Source: Amborella trichopoda | Taxonomy: Eukaryota; Streptophyta; Magnoliopsida; Amborellales; Amborellaceae | DNA length: 64,000 nt | NCBI RefSeq assembly: GCF_000471905.2 | Contig: NW_006499997.1 | Coordinates: forward strand, 4,559,172 to 4,623,171 | Direction: 5' to 3' | Part shown: one piece after another, positions 9,742 to 21,977 of the stretch | How positions within the stretch are numbered: the first letter of the stretch is position 1 | How the letters are laid out: each line of letters starts with the position of its first letter | Position numbers and translations under genes: made by a program | The notes under the pieces: model-generated | What the model saw: only the letters and a program-made list of their open reading frames with translations | Told to the model about the DNA's origin: nothing | Databases searched by the model: none

Positions 9742-11014
9742 ATGTGCGCTGAAATTGAGCAGGTAGATGATTGGAGAGAGCCCATCACTAGTTTCTTAAA
9801 ACATGACAGGCTCCTAGAAGATCATGTCGAACGCAACAGCATACGTCGATTGTCTAACATATATACCATCCTTGAAGGAGTTTCACTCTTCAGATGGTTG
9901 TTTGATGGCATTCTTCTTAGATGCGTCGATATCCAAGAAGCAAATAAGGTGTTAGAAGAAGTCCACTCAGGCATTTGTGGACTACACTAGTTCAATCCTA
10001 AGATCTACGAAAGAATATGCAGGTTGGAAAACTATTGGCCTTCCATGATCTCCGATTCCTTAAGTTATGCTAAAAAGTGCCAAGTATGCCAAATACACTC
10101 CAGCCTGGTTCACCAGCCTCCAGAGCCTTTACACCCTACAGTTGCATCATGGCCTTTCTCACAATCGGGTATGGACATCGTAGGGCCTGTTAACCCTCCT
10201 TATACAACGGGTCATGTATTTATCCTAGCAGCAATAGATTATTTCTCTAAGAGAGTTGAAGTTGTCCCCCTTAAGCAAGTTCCTGGGACAATGGTGGCTT
10301 ACTTCGTTCGACATCATATCATATATCACTTCAGAGTGCCCGACCGAATAATATCTGACAACGGTCCTCAATTTAGGAGTCATCACATCGATCGCTTAGT
10401 TAACCAGTTCGGTTTCTAATGGAGGTACTCGACTATGTACCACCCTCGGGCGAACGGATTAGTTGAGGCTTTCAATAAGACTCTGTACAACATTTTAAGA
10501 AAGTCAGTATAGAAACTGACATGAGAAGCTTCCCGAAGCACTATGGGCTTATCGTACTACTATGCGAAATGCTATCAATTCCACTCCTTATTCTCTGGTC
10601 AATGGAGGCGAAGCAGTTTTACCTCTCGAAATACAAATCCCTTCATTGCGAGTCGCTATTCACCAAGGAATACCCGAAGATGAGAGAGTCAAGCTCCGGT
10701 ATCAAGAATTGGAAGCACTTGATGGAAAGAGGCTAGAGGCTCAACAGAGCCTTGAACTCCACCAAGGGAGAATGAAGAGGGATTTTGACAAGTCTGTTAA
10801 AGTCCGCTCATTCACCCGTGGTGATCTAGTTCTAACTGTCAAGAGGCCTATTGTTGTGCACAGCTAGAGTAAAGGGAAGTTTGAGCCTAAGTGGGAAGGT
10901 CCCTTTATAGTAAAAAAGGTCTCACCCAATGGAGCATACATACTGGCACATCTTGAAGGAGGGGAAGCAATGCCTCCTATCAATGGACAATTCTTAAAGA
11001 AATATTATCCATAA
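9742..11014 (+). pseudogene. Integrase of T-A, broken
   Basis: Zinc region: EVHSGICGLH, a stop, then CQVCQIHSS (HHCC). Catalytic core: QSGMDIVGPVNPPYTTGH, AIDYFSKRVEVVPLK, RIISDNGPQFRS, and after a stop at 10418 YHPRANGLVEAFNKTL, so all three acidic residues are present. The linker AYRTTMRNAINSTPYSLVNG lies in another frame. The C-terminal module is KFEPKWEGPFIVKKVSPNGA and ends QFLKKYYP with TAA at 11012-11014. At least four stops and two frameshifts. Confidence 0.92.
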
Positions 11015-11639
11015 TGCACATTGAAGAAAAAGGGACTCAACAAGACAGTCCAAACAAATTATAACTTTTTTTATTGCAGTAAAAAGGAGTTACGAGTTAC
11101 AAGCTAAAGAAGCCCATTATTAAGGAGGTTCTCTTGCATTTGAGGATAAGAGGACGGTTACAAACCAAAACCTGACATGTTGCTCTTGCATCTAAGGATA
11201 AGACGACGGTCATAGGCCAAAAGAATTTCTCTCCTCATGAAGAAGAAGCAAACCCACTAAAGAAAGGCCTTCCTCATGAAGAAGAAGCGAAACCACTTGG
11301 AGAGTTAGCTTTAATTCATCTGACGAGTAAGAGGATGGTTACAGGCCAGAAAACGAAGCCAATCCACTCCAAGAAGTTAGCCTCTGTCCATTCGACATGT
11401 GTATCAAACATACAAAGCGGGCTGCCCTGGCAAGGAACTAACCTGTGGCGGAAAGCATGCCCTGTCAACCATGGATGCCCTTCCACAGAATAACATAGAC
11501 CTCACTGTTGTGCTGGAGGATTTGGCGTCCAACAGGTACCACAAGCCATGCCTTACCACCATTCGCCACCTTTTGCCGGCTGTACGTAGCTCATCGCCGA
11601 GCGCTGCAAATCCCACACATAACCTACTGCCACAAGCAA

Positions 11640-12345
11640 GCATCATTCTCGACCTCATGATAAGCCACACGTGCTCATGAGCATCGACGAAAGCCAGTGC
11701 CAACTGTGTCCTCCAAAAGCCAGTGCCGATTGTGCTCCTGAACTCCCGAACGCTGATTGCCTTTCTTGAGGATCAACGACGGTGTCTTAGTGTCGGTTAT
11801 ACTTTTAAACCATCAGCACCAGCTGTCTCAGCGTCGACATCATCTTTGTTAGTGCTGGCCCTATCGCGATTGTTCGCTTCTCGAGACTCCTCATTTTCAA
11901 AGCTTAATTTTTCGCACCTCCTTAATGGTCGCATGATTTCCAAGGATGACGGTTCACCTCCCCCGATGGTTCACCTCTTGCAACCATACACCTTCCACGA
12001 GCATCATTCTCTACATCATGATAAGCCACATGTGCTCATGAGCATCGACTAAAGCCAGTGCCAGTTGTGTCCTCCAAAGGCCAGTGCCGATTGTGCTCCT
12101 GAACTCCCAAACGCTGATTGCCTTTCTTGAAGATCAACGCCGGTGTCTCAGCGCCGGTTATACTTTTAAACCATCAGCACCAGTAGTCTTAGCACCGACT
12201 GCATCTTTGGCCCTGTCACGACTATTCGCTTCTTGAGACTCCTCGTTTTCAAAACTTCAGTTTTCGCACCTCCTTGATGGTCGCATGATTTCCAAGGGTG
12301 ACGGTTCACCTCCTGCAACCGTACACCTTCCACGGCTGTCCATCT
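11640..12345 (+). repeat. 361-bp tandem duplication in the T-A 3' UTR
   Basis: GTGCTCATGAGCATCGAC at 11671 recurs at 12032, and the flanking text matches for the whole 361 bases with scattered C-to-T changes. Each copy contains several AGTGCCGATTGTG-like words. Confidence 0.85.
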
Positions 12346-12801
12346 CCTGTAACCGTTCATCTCCCACCGGAACTTCTTCGATATGGCCTAAAACCCACTA
12401 AAAAACATTCTCGCCTGTGTTTTTGGTTGGGATGTCACCTGAACCTCATCGAAAACTTCTGCAAACTTTCCCTAAGTCCCCAAGAACCTCTGCAACACCA
12501 CTAATAACATCGGAAAGTTACCACAACCCTTGGACAACCCCTTAAAAATCCCCAGAAAACCCCCAAGACATGCGAAAATGCTCATTGTTCCACTTCCCGC
12601 CTCTTCTACAAAAGCAAACTATAGCTGGAACCTCTTCTATTTCCCGAAAAACTCCTAGAGTACTCTCCTTTCCCGCTCCTTTCACTGCAACTTCACCAAA
12701 TTCTTGGCAAGGTCTGCTTGTCGAAGGCCTTCCTTCTAAGACCTTCACTAGAATCCCACTATTTGCCAAAATCCTTCCCTGCAAAACCTTTGCTGGAATC
12801 C

Positions 12802-12806
12802 CACTG
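12802..12806 (+). repeat. Target-site duplication CACTG, left copy
   Basis: CACTG directly before the TG of the solo LTR; identical to 14600-14604 directly after its CA. Confidence 0.88.
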
Positions 12807-14599
12807 TGTAACAATCCTAAACTTTCAAAAAAAAAAAAAAAAGAAGAAGAAAATAAACTTTTAATACATGATGATTCGTTTGAACATGATGGTCCTTAGG
12901 GACCATCGCTACTTTTCAAAGCTTTTCGTTTAAAAGCTTTGTTGCTTCCTTGCTCTTGCCACGTCCACTAAAGGACGTGGGCTTTAGGCGTTTAAAGCGT
13001 AAGGTAACGCTCACACCTGTAATGTAATAAAAGAATAAAATAATATATTAGTAGAATTTAAATTCAGAGAGGTGAGGACTCCTACCTAAGAAAACTTATG
13101 AGATTTTTTCTCTAGTCGAAACACAGTGAACTCCTCTCTCTAGCCGAATTTTTATTGAAAGCTCCCTCTCAAATATTTGTGTGTAAGTGACATCGTCTTC
13201 CTGAAAAATAGTCTGTTTTTAGTAAATAGTGATATTTCTGTCCAGGATCTTTATTTTATAAGTTTTGTGTGTAAGTGATTTCATTTTATTGAAAAATAGT
13301 CCGTTCTTTTTAAAAATGAAATGAAATAATTACTTCTGCTTATTGTCATGAATTTTAGGCGTGATAAATTTTACGCGCACGCAACCTCATTATTTTAAAA
13401 AATAATATTTTAATAAAATTGTGATATTTTATCTATGTTAGAAATTTTAAATGCTGTATATTTTTAGAAATAAAATTATTTATTTTCTTGTCTATTGTTA
13501 GAAAATTTTAGATACTGTAAAATTATTAGAAATAAATGTGATATTTCCGCTGTTAGTAAAATTGTGAGATTTCTTTCTACTATTTTTTAATATTTAGACA
13601 TCGTAAATTTCATGTGCAAATGACTGCCTTATTATTTGAAAACTGATATTTTTGCAATTGATTATAGCATTGTCTGTGAAATATTTATTTGCGAATTGAC
13701 ATCCCATAAATTGTGATGATTCCATATTCTTGAATTTCTATAAGAATTTTTCTATACATATTAGATTGGCAATTATGCTAGAATGTCTTTACGAATTGCT
13801 ACCTTTCTAAATTTGAGCCCAAAATATTTGATTGGTTATTTTTGAAATGTTATTGAAAGTGACTGTTGTTAATGGTTTTAGTGAAATTCATATTAATGAT
13901 TTCAGTGATATGTTGAGTACATGATATTGCTGCTTTCGAATGTTTAAAGAGATTTAGAAATATTTTAAGTATGCAAGTGGACTCATCCGGTTCGCCGGTG
14001 AGGTATAAGTGGACCTATCCGGGAAGCCGGTAGGGATTAAGTGGACTCATCCGGTACGCCGGTGAGGTATAAGTGGACCTGTAGGGATTAAGTGGACCTA
14101 TCTGGGACGCCGATAGGGATTAAGTGGACCCATCAGGACGCTGATGGGGTATATAGGTGACCTACTTGGGACGCCAGTAGGGTAATTTTGTGGAATCTTT
14201 TGAATTATGCACTGCCGTTAAAATGTTATATGCATTTCAATTATTTGAATTATACTTAATTATTTATTTTTTAAAGTGAAACTGTTGATGCATTTCTGTT
14301 AATAGATCTCTTTTTGAAAATATTGATATCTTTCAACCATGATTATTTTTAAGATTATGATGATCACTTACTAAGTAGCCAAACTCATCAAACTATGGTA
14401 AACATTTTTCAGGATAACTGCAGTTTCATTTGAGTGCTCCTCAGGATCAACTTTGGGAAGATATTGTAGTTGTGCTTAAACTTTCTTTTGTTATTTTGTA
14501 AGAATTCGCCATTGTAAATTTGTCCTATCAAGAGATGTATATATGTTTTGACTGTCACATCTCAGGAATAACAGTATTGTAAATTCTTGGGGCGTGACA
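12807..14599 (+). mobile_element. Chromovirus-type solo LTR, 1,793 bp
   Basis: It starts TGTAACAATCC and ends GGGGCGTGACA, flanked on both sides by CACTG. No internal coding, PBS or PPT is present, so it is a solo LTR left by recombination between the two LTRs of an element. The part at 13186-13340 matches the C-element LTR at 3880-4000 (opposite strand), and both carry the GGACGC-type hairpin unit, so the two families are related although their termini differ. The host sequence resumes at 14605 exactly where it stopped, as the uninterrupted relative near 23880-24060 shows. Confidence 0.93.
13965..14190 (+). repeat. Hairpin minisatellite of the solo LTR
   Basis: About seven units of 28-33 bp begin AAGTGGAC and contain a paired core: CTCATCCGG with CCGGTGAG, CCTATCCGG with CCGGTAGG, CCTATC with GATAGG, CCCATCAG with CTGATGGG, CCTACT with AGTAGG. 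The loop is a short ACG-, TTCG- or GAAG-like stretch. The arms change together from unit to unit. Confidence 0.88.
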
Positions 14600-14604
14600 C
14601 ACTG
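14600..14604 (+). repeat. Target-site duplication CACTG, right copy
   Basis: Directly follows the terminal CA of the solo LTR and matches 12802-12806. Confidence 0.88.
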
Positions 14605-15639
14605 CTTGCCAGAACTTCAACCGAGCACCCTCTCCTCACTGTTAAGAAAAGTTTTGCTTAAGTTTTTTACTCCCAGTGAAAAGCGAGGGAAAATGGGATT
14701 TTACCCCCTTATATAGACCATACTACCTTGAAATGCCCTCATAAACTGGGAATTCCAGTCGCGGTCAAGGGAAACCAAGCGACGATGAGCTCGGTAGGGC
14801 TTTGACTCGAGGCTCGAGGTAACTCTCATCGATCCATGCCCAGAGTCGGGTGACTTCCAAACAACTCTAACGCTGATTGACTTGGCGTCGAGTGAGTTCC
14901 AAACAACCCTAGCACTGGTTGATTTGGTGTCAAGTGCATTCCAAAGAACCCTAGTGTCGGTCGACTTGGCACCGGGTGAGTTTCAAAATGACCCTTACAC
15001 TGGTTAACTTAGCACTGGTTGTGTTCAAATAATATCACGGGTCATTCACAACGCCAGTTGAATTTTTAACCACTCAGCGCTAGTTGTGTTTTCAAAACTC
15101 AAGACCGGTTGAACACTCACAAGAAACCATTATCGCTACACCTAGCGCCGGCTGTACTTCAAACAGCCTATTATCACCTACTCCTGGCTGAAGCCTTATG
15201 TGTTCTACCACCATCCCCAGTGAAGTTGCACCCAAACCGTGACCCACTATCCTTAATGGACTTGCACCCAGGCTGGTGCACCCAAAATGTGACTGATAAT
15301 CCCCAATGGAGTTAGGAGCTATCCCTCATCCCCATAGGAGTGACACCCATACTGCAACCCATTATCTCCAGTAGAGTTAGGGTCATTAGTACCTCTTCAA
15401 TTCTCGGTGGGTCTGTTTAACACTAAGCTATCTTAACCTCGGGAAGTCGGGTTACTTATTCTCCATAAAGTCAAATCTTTCACCCCAGGGAGTACGCTTA
15501 CCCCCCTAAGCCCTAATGAAGTCTGCTTATGTTGTCCATCCTTCATTAGATCACCATTTCCATTTGAGCCCTCAGTTTGTGGATGGTCTTAACCATTTTA
15601 TCACCAGGGAGTCGGATTGTCATCCACACACATATTCCC

Positions 15640-16700
15640 CATGGGGCTTCACCTACGTGGTGACCCAACAGGGGTCCATGCTGCATGGCCCTAAACTGTA
15701 CAGCATGGTCCAAACTATACGACCTTAAATAGTTGCATGACCTTAAACTGCACAGTCCATGCTGCATGACCCTAAACTGCACAACCACGATCTGTTCTGC
15801 ATGACCCTAAACTACATAGCCATGGTCCGTGTTGCATGACCTTAAACTGCACAGCCCTGGTCTAGTTGCACGATCGTAAAACTGCATGGTCCAAACTATA
15901 AGACCTTAAACTGAAGCGGAGGTCTAGTTGCAAGACCTTAAACTTCATGGTCCTAGTTGTATGACTTTAAACTGCATAACCACGGTCCTAGTTGTATGAC
16001 TTTAAATTGTATAACTACGGTCTAGCTGTATGACCTTAAACCATAGTCTACGTCCTAGCCACATGACGATAAAAGGCTCAACACCATGGTTCAAACTATA
16101 TGACCTTAAACTGTAGCGGAGGTCTAGTTGTACGACTTTAAACTGCACGGTCCTAGTTGTATGACTTTAAACTGTATAACCACGGTCCAGCTTTACGACC
16201 TTAAACCATAGTGCACTTCCTGGCTGCATGACGTTAAACTATTTTGCACAGGTCTAGGAGGGATGACCTTAAACTCGCTTGCACATACGGGCACACGACC
16301 TTTACAGGCACTTTCACGCATGCCTCCCCTAGCTTACCTGTTAGTGTGAGCGCGCCACCTTCATTACCTCCCTAGTGTGTCCATTCACTTCATCACCATA
16401 CCTCACTCCCCAATGAGTCTCACTCGTGCTCACAAAAAGGTGAACCATCCCACCATCCACACTGGGTCACCATCATCCACTCACATTCCATATATCATCC
16501 ATCTTTCATAGGTAGCCTAATGCCACTTTCCCAAGTGAGTCAAGCCACCACCATACTCACTCCATGGCCTTCACAGGCTGCCATTCATCACCCCAATGGT
16601 CCAGCGGTATGACCTTAAACCATAGTGCACGTCCAGGTCATATGAAGTTAAACTGTTTCTCACAGGTCCCAAAGACATGACCTTAAACACGCCTTCACAA
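15640..16700 (+). repeat. GACCTTAAACTGCA repeat field
   Basis: More than 20 irregularly spaced copies of a word of the form TGACCTTAAACTGCATGGTC or TGACTTTAAACTGCATAACC, usually 30-45 bases apart and alternating with GTCTAGTTGCA or GGTCCAAACTATA. The longest run is 15690-16270; a second short group is at 16600-16700. The same field recurs at 25140-25560 (plus) and 44460-44760 (minus). Confidence 0.82.
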
Positions 16701-17740
16701 AAAAGATGAAATAACGGGCATGGTGTATACTTGGATAAGGGAACGCTATGAGTAAAAATGAAGGATGGGCATGGTCATGAAACCATGACTAAAAGAGTTT
16801 CATGAATAAAAAACTGGGTACGGTGAAAACCCGAAAGAGCATCGTGAGTAAAAATGGATGAAAAGGGTGGACATAATTGAAAAGTTATGGGTCCAAAATA
16901 AAAAGAAGTTGGTGAAAACCGTCTCTACAGCACCACGTCCCAAGTCCAAGTGAAAATCCACAAAGGACGCTTGGACCAATAAATAGGTTGATGCAGCACT
17001 CATCTCAACAGGTGGCTTCAACCCTCGCTCAAAAAGAAGAAAATCTCTAGTATCACCATGTCAGAACTCCAAAAATACGAGGTTCAATGAAAAGATTTAG
17101 ACAGCTTGAGTCTAGTTGCAAAAAGACTTGAAAGACAAAAGACCCGCCCCGACGGCAAGACAAGTCTCATGAGGAAGAATATTATTCCCACAAGGTCACA
17201 AATACACTCTAGAAACAAACATTACAGAGGAAAAAACTGACAAAGTCAGGGCGGAACCTGCCAGAGACTTTAGCTCGCTTAGCCAGCACGATCAGGCCTT
17301 TAGGATCGGCTAATAAACCTGCCCCTGACTGGACTCAGTAGATGAGACCTACAGTGGTACTCTGATCTTCAAAAGCAAACCTGGTGTAGCAGCAAACAAC
17401 TCCGACCAAAAGCAAACAAACGAACCCAGACCAAATGGGAACAATGCCCTTCCACATGGCACTCAATTGCTAGACGGGCCTCATTCTGACTAACGAGGCC
17501 CGTAAAAAATCCTCAGCATCAGAATCACCAATAGTCTGCATGACGGTTAGGACTTCAACAAGATCCCTCAATGAACTCTCTTCTCTCCCTAAAGTCTCCA
17601 TGGACTGACCCGAGAACAATGCATCCCTCCGTCTAAATCTCCTCCACGTTCACGTGGTCCTGTGGCTAGGAAGAAAAAAAGTAAAAGCGGAAGGAAATTT
17701 TTGGAATGATTGTCCTTCTCACTTCTTTTGAAGAACAAAA

Positions 17741-17755
17741 ATCGACGGGGCAAGC
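17741..17755 (+). other. Polypurine tract of T-A
   Basis: ATCGACGGGGCAAGC immediately precedes the TG of the 3' LTR. The equivalent before the LTR at 26849 is AATCGGTGGGGCAATC. Function assigned by position. Confidence 0.6.
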
Positions 17756-19943
17756 TGTTTGAACTTATTTTTTAGCACCTTGGTCCCTGGTAGGAAGAAG
17801 GTCAATAAAGCCTACAAAACAGTGGAAATTCCCGACAGTCTCATAATGGCCCTAGAATTGGTGAAGATCTTCATTAGCACTTCAAAAGACCACCTGCCTA
17901 GTTTCATTCGCGATCAGACATGACTAAGGCAGTGATCACAAACAAACAATTTCAGCAAAATCGGTCTCTAGCACCCTGAAATGGACCCTGTAATTAGAGT
18001 CATACTTTCAGTGTGTCAAATAGTTGTAGGCCTACTGTCATTAGATCCGACACGATCAAAAACCCCTATGAGTTAAGTTTTAGCCTAATCGAGCACTCCA
18101 AGACAAAGTTATGGGTAAAATATCTAAAAGGAGTAAGCCGCACACTATTCCCATGTGGCCACCCTACACTAAAACTCCATTAAAGGTGGTTGTTTTTCTA
18201 ACTCTTCTTCTTATCTTTATCTCTTTCTCTCTCCTCCTCTCTTCTCATCTCTATCTCTTTCTCTCTCTTCTTCTCAACTCTATCTCTTCCTCTCTCCTCC
18301 CCTTTTCTCTCTTTTAATCATCTCTATCTCATTCTCTCCCCTCTTTCTTGTGTCTCTACCTCTTTCTCTCTTCTTCACATCTATCTCCATCTCTCACCTC
18401 TTTCTCGTGTCTTTATATCTTTCTCTCTCTTCTCATCTCTATCTCCATCTGCTCTTCTCTTCTATCAATAATCGATGAAGCCTAGCGCAAGTTGGTTTTC
18501 TCTCTCTTCTCATCTTTCACAGTCAGTGAAGCCTAGCACTGACTGGATTTCTCTCTCCTCTCTTTGTCAGTCGGTGAAGCCTAATGCGAGTCAGATCTCT
18601 CTCTCTTCTCTGCTGTCAGTTAGTGAAGCTTAGAGCCGACTGAATTTCTCTCTCTTCTTTTCTGTCAACAATTGGTGAAGCCTAGCACTGGTTCATTTTC
18701 TCTCTCTTCTTTTCTATCACAATCGGTGAAGTCTAGTATTGATTGGTTTTCTCTCTCTTCTTTCCATAGTCGGTGAAGCTCAGCATCGGTTGAATTTCTC
18801 TCCCTTCTCTACTGTCAGTCGACAAGCTTAGCATCGACTAGATTTCTCTCTCCTCTTCTGTCACAGTAGGTGAAGCTTAGCACTGGTTGGATTTCTCTCC
18901 CTTTTCTGTTTTAGTTGGCAAAGCCTAACGCCGGATCTCTCTCTCTCTCTCTCTCTTGCTTCTCCCCCATCACAACTGACGCAAGCCTAGCGCCGGCTGG
19001 TTCTCTACTTCTCCTCTCTTCTGACACAGTCAACAAAGCCAAGCGATGACTGCATTTTCTCTCTCTTCTTTTGACAGCGTCGGTAAAGCTTAGCACTGAC
19101 TGCATTTTCTCTCACTTCTTCTGGAACAGTCGGCGAAGTCTAGCGTCGACTGTGTCTTCTCTCTCTTTTATCCTCTCGTCTTTCATACTCTCCTCTTCCT
19201 TTCTTCTCCCTCCTTCCTTCTGTTCCCTTCTTCGCTTCTTATTCTTTCCTCATAGCCTTCATTATGTTATTCATTCATTCTACAAAGAGGGATTGTGGTT
19301 AGATTCTCATGATAGTCCTGTCGTTTAGCCGTAATGTTGTTGTGCCAAGATTGCTTTGCCTACTTTATTGCCACGACAAACTAACCATCGTGCCTCGTTA
19401 GTCATTACTGGTAATGACATCTAGTGGTAATCATGTGAGCCGATCTCAGTTATCGAGCCCGTTTTACTACCACGTCAGGCCAATTATTCACAAGCTTAAT
19501 CACTACTCTGATTCTCCCGCTCAGTCGAATTCTTCTCTCCCTCATCTTTCTTCTCTTATTTTTCTTTTTGAATGCACATATGCTTGTGTACGTTCATCAA
19601 AGAGGAAAAGGGTGAGGTCTGACCCACTTGTCTTATAACCTTTACCATATATGTGTGTGATTGTTGAAAACAGAAGAATACAAGTCAAGGGAGGTGATTT
19701 TGAACCAGTTTTATTACTAGGGGGCTTTCTTCATGATCTATGAGGACGCCCATGCGAGCCAGCTCGAGTAAGTCCTGAACCCACCTTAAATTCCTCTCCC
19801 ACTAGTTGGTAACACCTGCGCCTGTTCTCGAACGAGATTCCCAAGAGAGCGATCTCAAAAATTTCCCGGGTCTTCCCTCGAAACCCGAGACGAGTGTCGC
19901 CCAATCATCTAGATCAGGAGGGCAAGATCGAGGCAACTAACCA
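17756..19943 (+). repeat. 3' LTR of T-A
   Basis: It starts TGTTTGAACTTATTTTTTAG, as do the T LTRs at 26849, 31055, 52436 and 55600, and ends GAGGCAACTAACCA. U3 is shortened: after about 420 bases of conserved U3 it passes into a pyrimidine tract (18190-18460), the hairpin array (18465-19170), a second pyrimidine tract, and the conserved end block with GTCAAGGGAGGTGATTTTGA and GAGAGCGATCTC. Candidate target copy ATGAT follows at 19944-19948; its partner is outside the window. Confidence 0.88.
18465..19170 (+). repeat. Hairpin-module array, type 1, about 14 units
   Basis: Same unit as at 5547-6200: a core AGTCGGTGAAGCCTAGCACC plus GACTGG in CT-rich spacer. Unit order and variant pattern partly match the 5' LTR array, as expected for an LTR pair. 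Confidence 0.9.
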
Positions 19944-19948
19944 ATGAT

Positions 19949-21977
19949 TTTTATAAAAAAAACAAAAAAGAAAAGAAAAAAATCGAACCAAAACACGTCC
20001 TATAGTTATCTACTTCGATCAAGAATCGGTTTAGAAAACCCTAAAACTGAGAAAAAAAAAATTTATTTTTGAGGGTCAAAGGTCTAGGCGACACGCCCCG
20101 TGTCCCCAATTCCGTACTCAGACTTGGGTGACACTGCCTGTGTCGCCAACATATTTTTTTTAAAAAAAAAAACCCCTTTTAATCCCTCAAATTTTCCAAT
20201 AAAAAAAAAATTTATGGGTGACACTGGCTGTGTCGCCCGGCCTGTGAGGGCGACACCATACATTTTTGCCAAAAGTTTTATTTATACATTTTCCAGCAAA
20301 ACACATTTAATAATAATAAAAAAAAAAAGCTTTTTTGTGAGCGACACCACCAATGCCGCCCAGGCTACACGGCCAATGTCGCTCAAAACGTTTCCTCGAA
20401 ACTTTCCCCACTCATTTTTTGGGGACTTCTAAGGATCAAACATGGTTTTTCATGGTTTTTTATGATCATTTTCAAACTTTTTTATTAACTTTTAAAATAA
20501 AACGCTCCTTGGTGGTACAAGCCTAAACTGCCAACCAATTTCAAAAATAAAATAAAAAATAAAAAAGACAACACTCCTCAGTAGCATGAGCCTAAACTGC
20601 TAACCAATTTTCCAGAAAATTTCAAAAAAAATTCAAAAACAATAAAAATGCTTCGCAATGGCATGAGCCTAAACTGCCAACCAAGTTTCCAAAGTTTCAA
20701 AAAATAAAATAAAATAAAATAAAAAAGAGAGAACACTCGTCAGTGGCATAAGCTTAAACTGACAATCAAAGTCCGATCTAACGCACAACCTCCTTGTTTC
20801 AATGGAAAAATGTCAAACTCGTGCCACGTTAAAGAGCCGAGAAAGGAAAAACGTCAAAATGTCAAAATAGTGCAATGTTAAAGATTGGAGACAAGAAAAA
20901 CATCAAACTCTTGTGATGTTAAAGAGCCGAGATAGGTAACGTCTAGCCCCATATGATGTAAAATGTCAGATGTGTTTAGGGCACAGCCACCCTGTTCAAT
21001 ATGTTCGGGGCACAACAACCCTGTTCAAACGTCTAGCCCCGTATGACCCTAAAGGTCGGGCATATCCAGCTCAACGTCAAACTCGTGCGACATAAAAGAG
21101 ATGATACAGGTAACGTCTAGCTCCTTATGATGTAAAATGTCGAATGTGTTCAGGGCACAACCACCCTGTTCAATATAGTTCAGGGCACAACCACCTTGTT
21201 CAATGTGTTCAAGGAACAACCACCTTTTTCAAACGTCTATCCCCGTATGACGTAAAAGGGTCGCGTGTGTCGTCCATCGCTGCATGACGCTAAACTGCTT
21301 AAAGGGCTCTATGGTTGCAGGAGTTAAACTGTTAACCAACTTTGTTTTTCAAATATTTTTCTCTTTTCAAAAATTTCACTATATGTCTATGATTTCAAAA
21401 CTTTAATTTCTTTGTTAAAATCGTAACCTGTCCCAGCTCGGGGTTCTATTTCAAATCTCCCCATACTTTCAAAATTTCTAAAACATTTTCTAAAACGAAG
21501 GAGCTTGGACACCCATATACGATGAATATCACTTTGCCGCGTTTACTGCGTTGCTGTCTCGTCTCTCTCTTCGAATTCAGCCAGACAAGTCTCTTCTTAT
21601 AAAAGGTCATTTCCTATAGATAGCCTTAGGATAAGGAGATCGAAGAAAATGACAGCGATAAAAATTTCCAACTGCAAAACCCCTGAAGTTAAGTGGCATG
21701 GCCAGAAAATCCAACTCGAGTTTCAAGCTTGTGTAACTCACCGACAATGCCGAAAACCCTAGGAGGAAAAGTGCCCTAGGTGGGTGAGTTCAGTAAGCAC
21801 AATGACATAAACGGATAGTTGGTGTGCCCTCTGACCACTGACGATAATAAGAAATTTAAAAAGTATGCTTTATCTTTGACGTTCACCTGCCCCTCGAAGG
21901 ATAAGGAATGTCAGAGTGTCTACTTCTTTGCCACTCGCCTGTCCCTCGAAGGATATTGAGCGCCAAAGAGGGGCAAC
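19949..21977 (+). other. 3' UTR fragment of an R element
   Basis: There is no coding. It holds GGGCGACAC/GTGTCGCC inverted repeats (20085-20400), units around GCATGAGCCTAAACTGCCAACC (20500-20770), units around GTCAAACTCGTGCGACGTTAAA (20770-21250) with AGGGCACAACCACCCTGTTC words, and a closing block (21520-21960) with two CTGTCCCTCGAAGGA hairpins. The PPT follows at 21964-21977. The same order of blocks is found at 37600-39468 in R-A, which identifies it. The 5' part of this element is missing; it starts at the T-A target site. Confidence 0.8.

Larger units (their letters stand above)
11015..17755 (+). other. 3' untranslated region of T-A, about 4.9 kb without the nested LTR
   Basis: There is no coding between the end of integrase and the PPT at 17741-17755. 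In order it holds three diverged copies of a block with CTCTTGCAT-GAGGATAAGA (11100-11390), a 361-bp tandem duplication (11640-12345), a decayed single-copy stretch interrupted by the solo LTR (12807-14599), units around AGCGCCGACTG (14820-15130), arrays built on GACCTTAAACTGCA (15640-16300 and 16600-16700), and a stretch ending in the PPT. The same blocks in the same order recur at 23086-26848 and, on the minus strand, at 44078-46379. Long repeat-rich 3' UTRs are known for Tat/Ogre elements. Confidence 0.82.
5515..19943 (+). mobile_element. Tat-like Ty3/gypsy element T-A, plus strand
   Basis: The order is LTR remnant (5515-6650), gag tail, RT, RNase H, second RNase H and integrase (6655-11014), a 3' UTR (11015-17755) broken by a C-type solo LTR, PPT, and 3' LTR (17756-19943). 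The right edge of the 5' remnant and the matching part of the 3' LTR differ by roughly one base in ten by eye (6260-6630 against 19210-19590), so the insertion is old. The dual RNase H places it in the Tat clade. The 5' LTR start lies beyond the C insertion; the 5' LTR end, PBS, gag N-terminus and protease are deleted. Confidence 0.88.

Noticed and set aside
11399-12052. Possible host exons (open frames at 11399-11680 and 11723-12052)
   Set aside because: The region is duplicated as a 361-bp tandem unit and recurs as non-coding 3' UTR in other T copies; no domain is recognisable.
13965-14190. Centromeric satellite
   Set aside because: Only about seven short units, wholly inside an LTR with defined termini.
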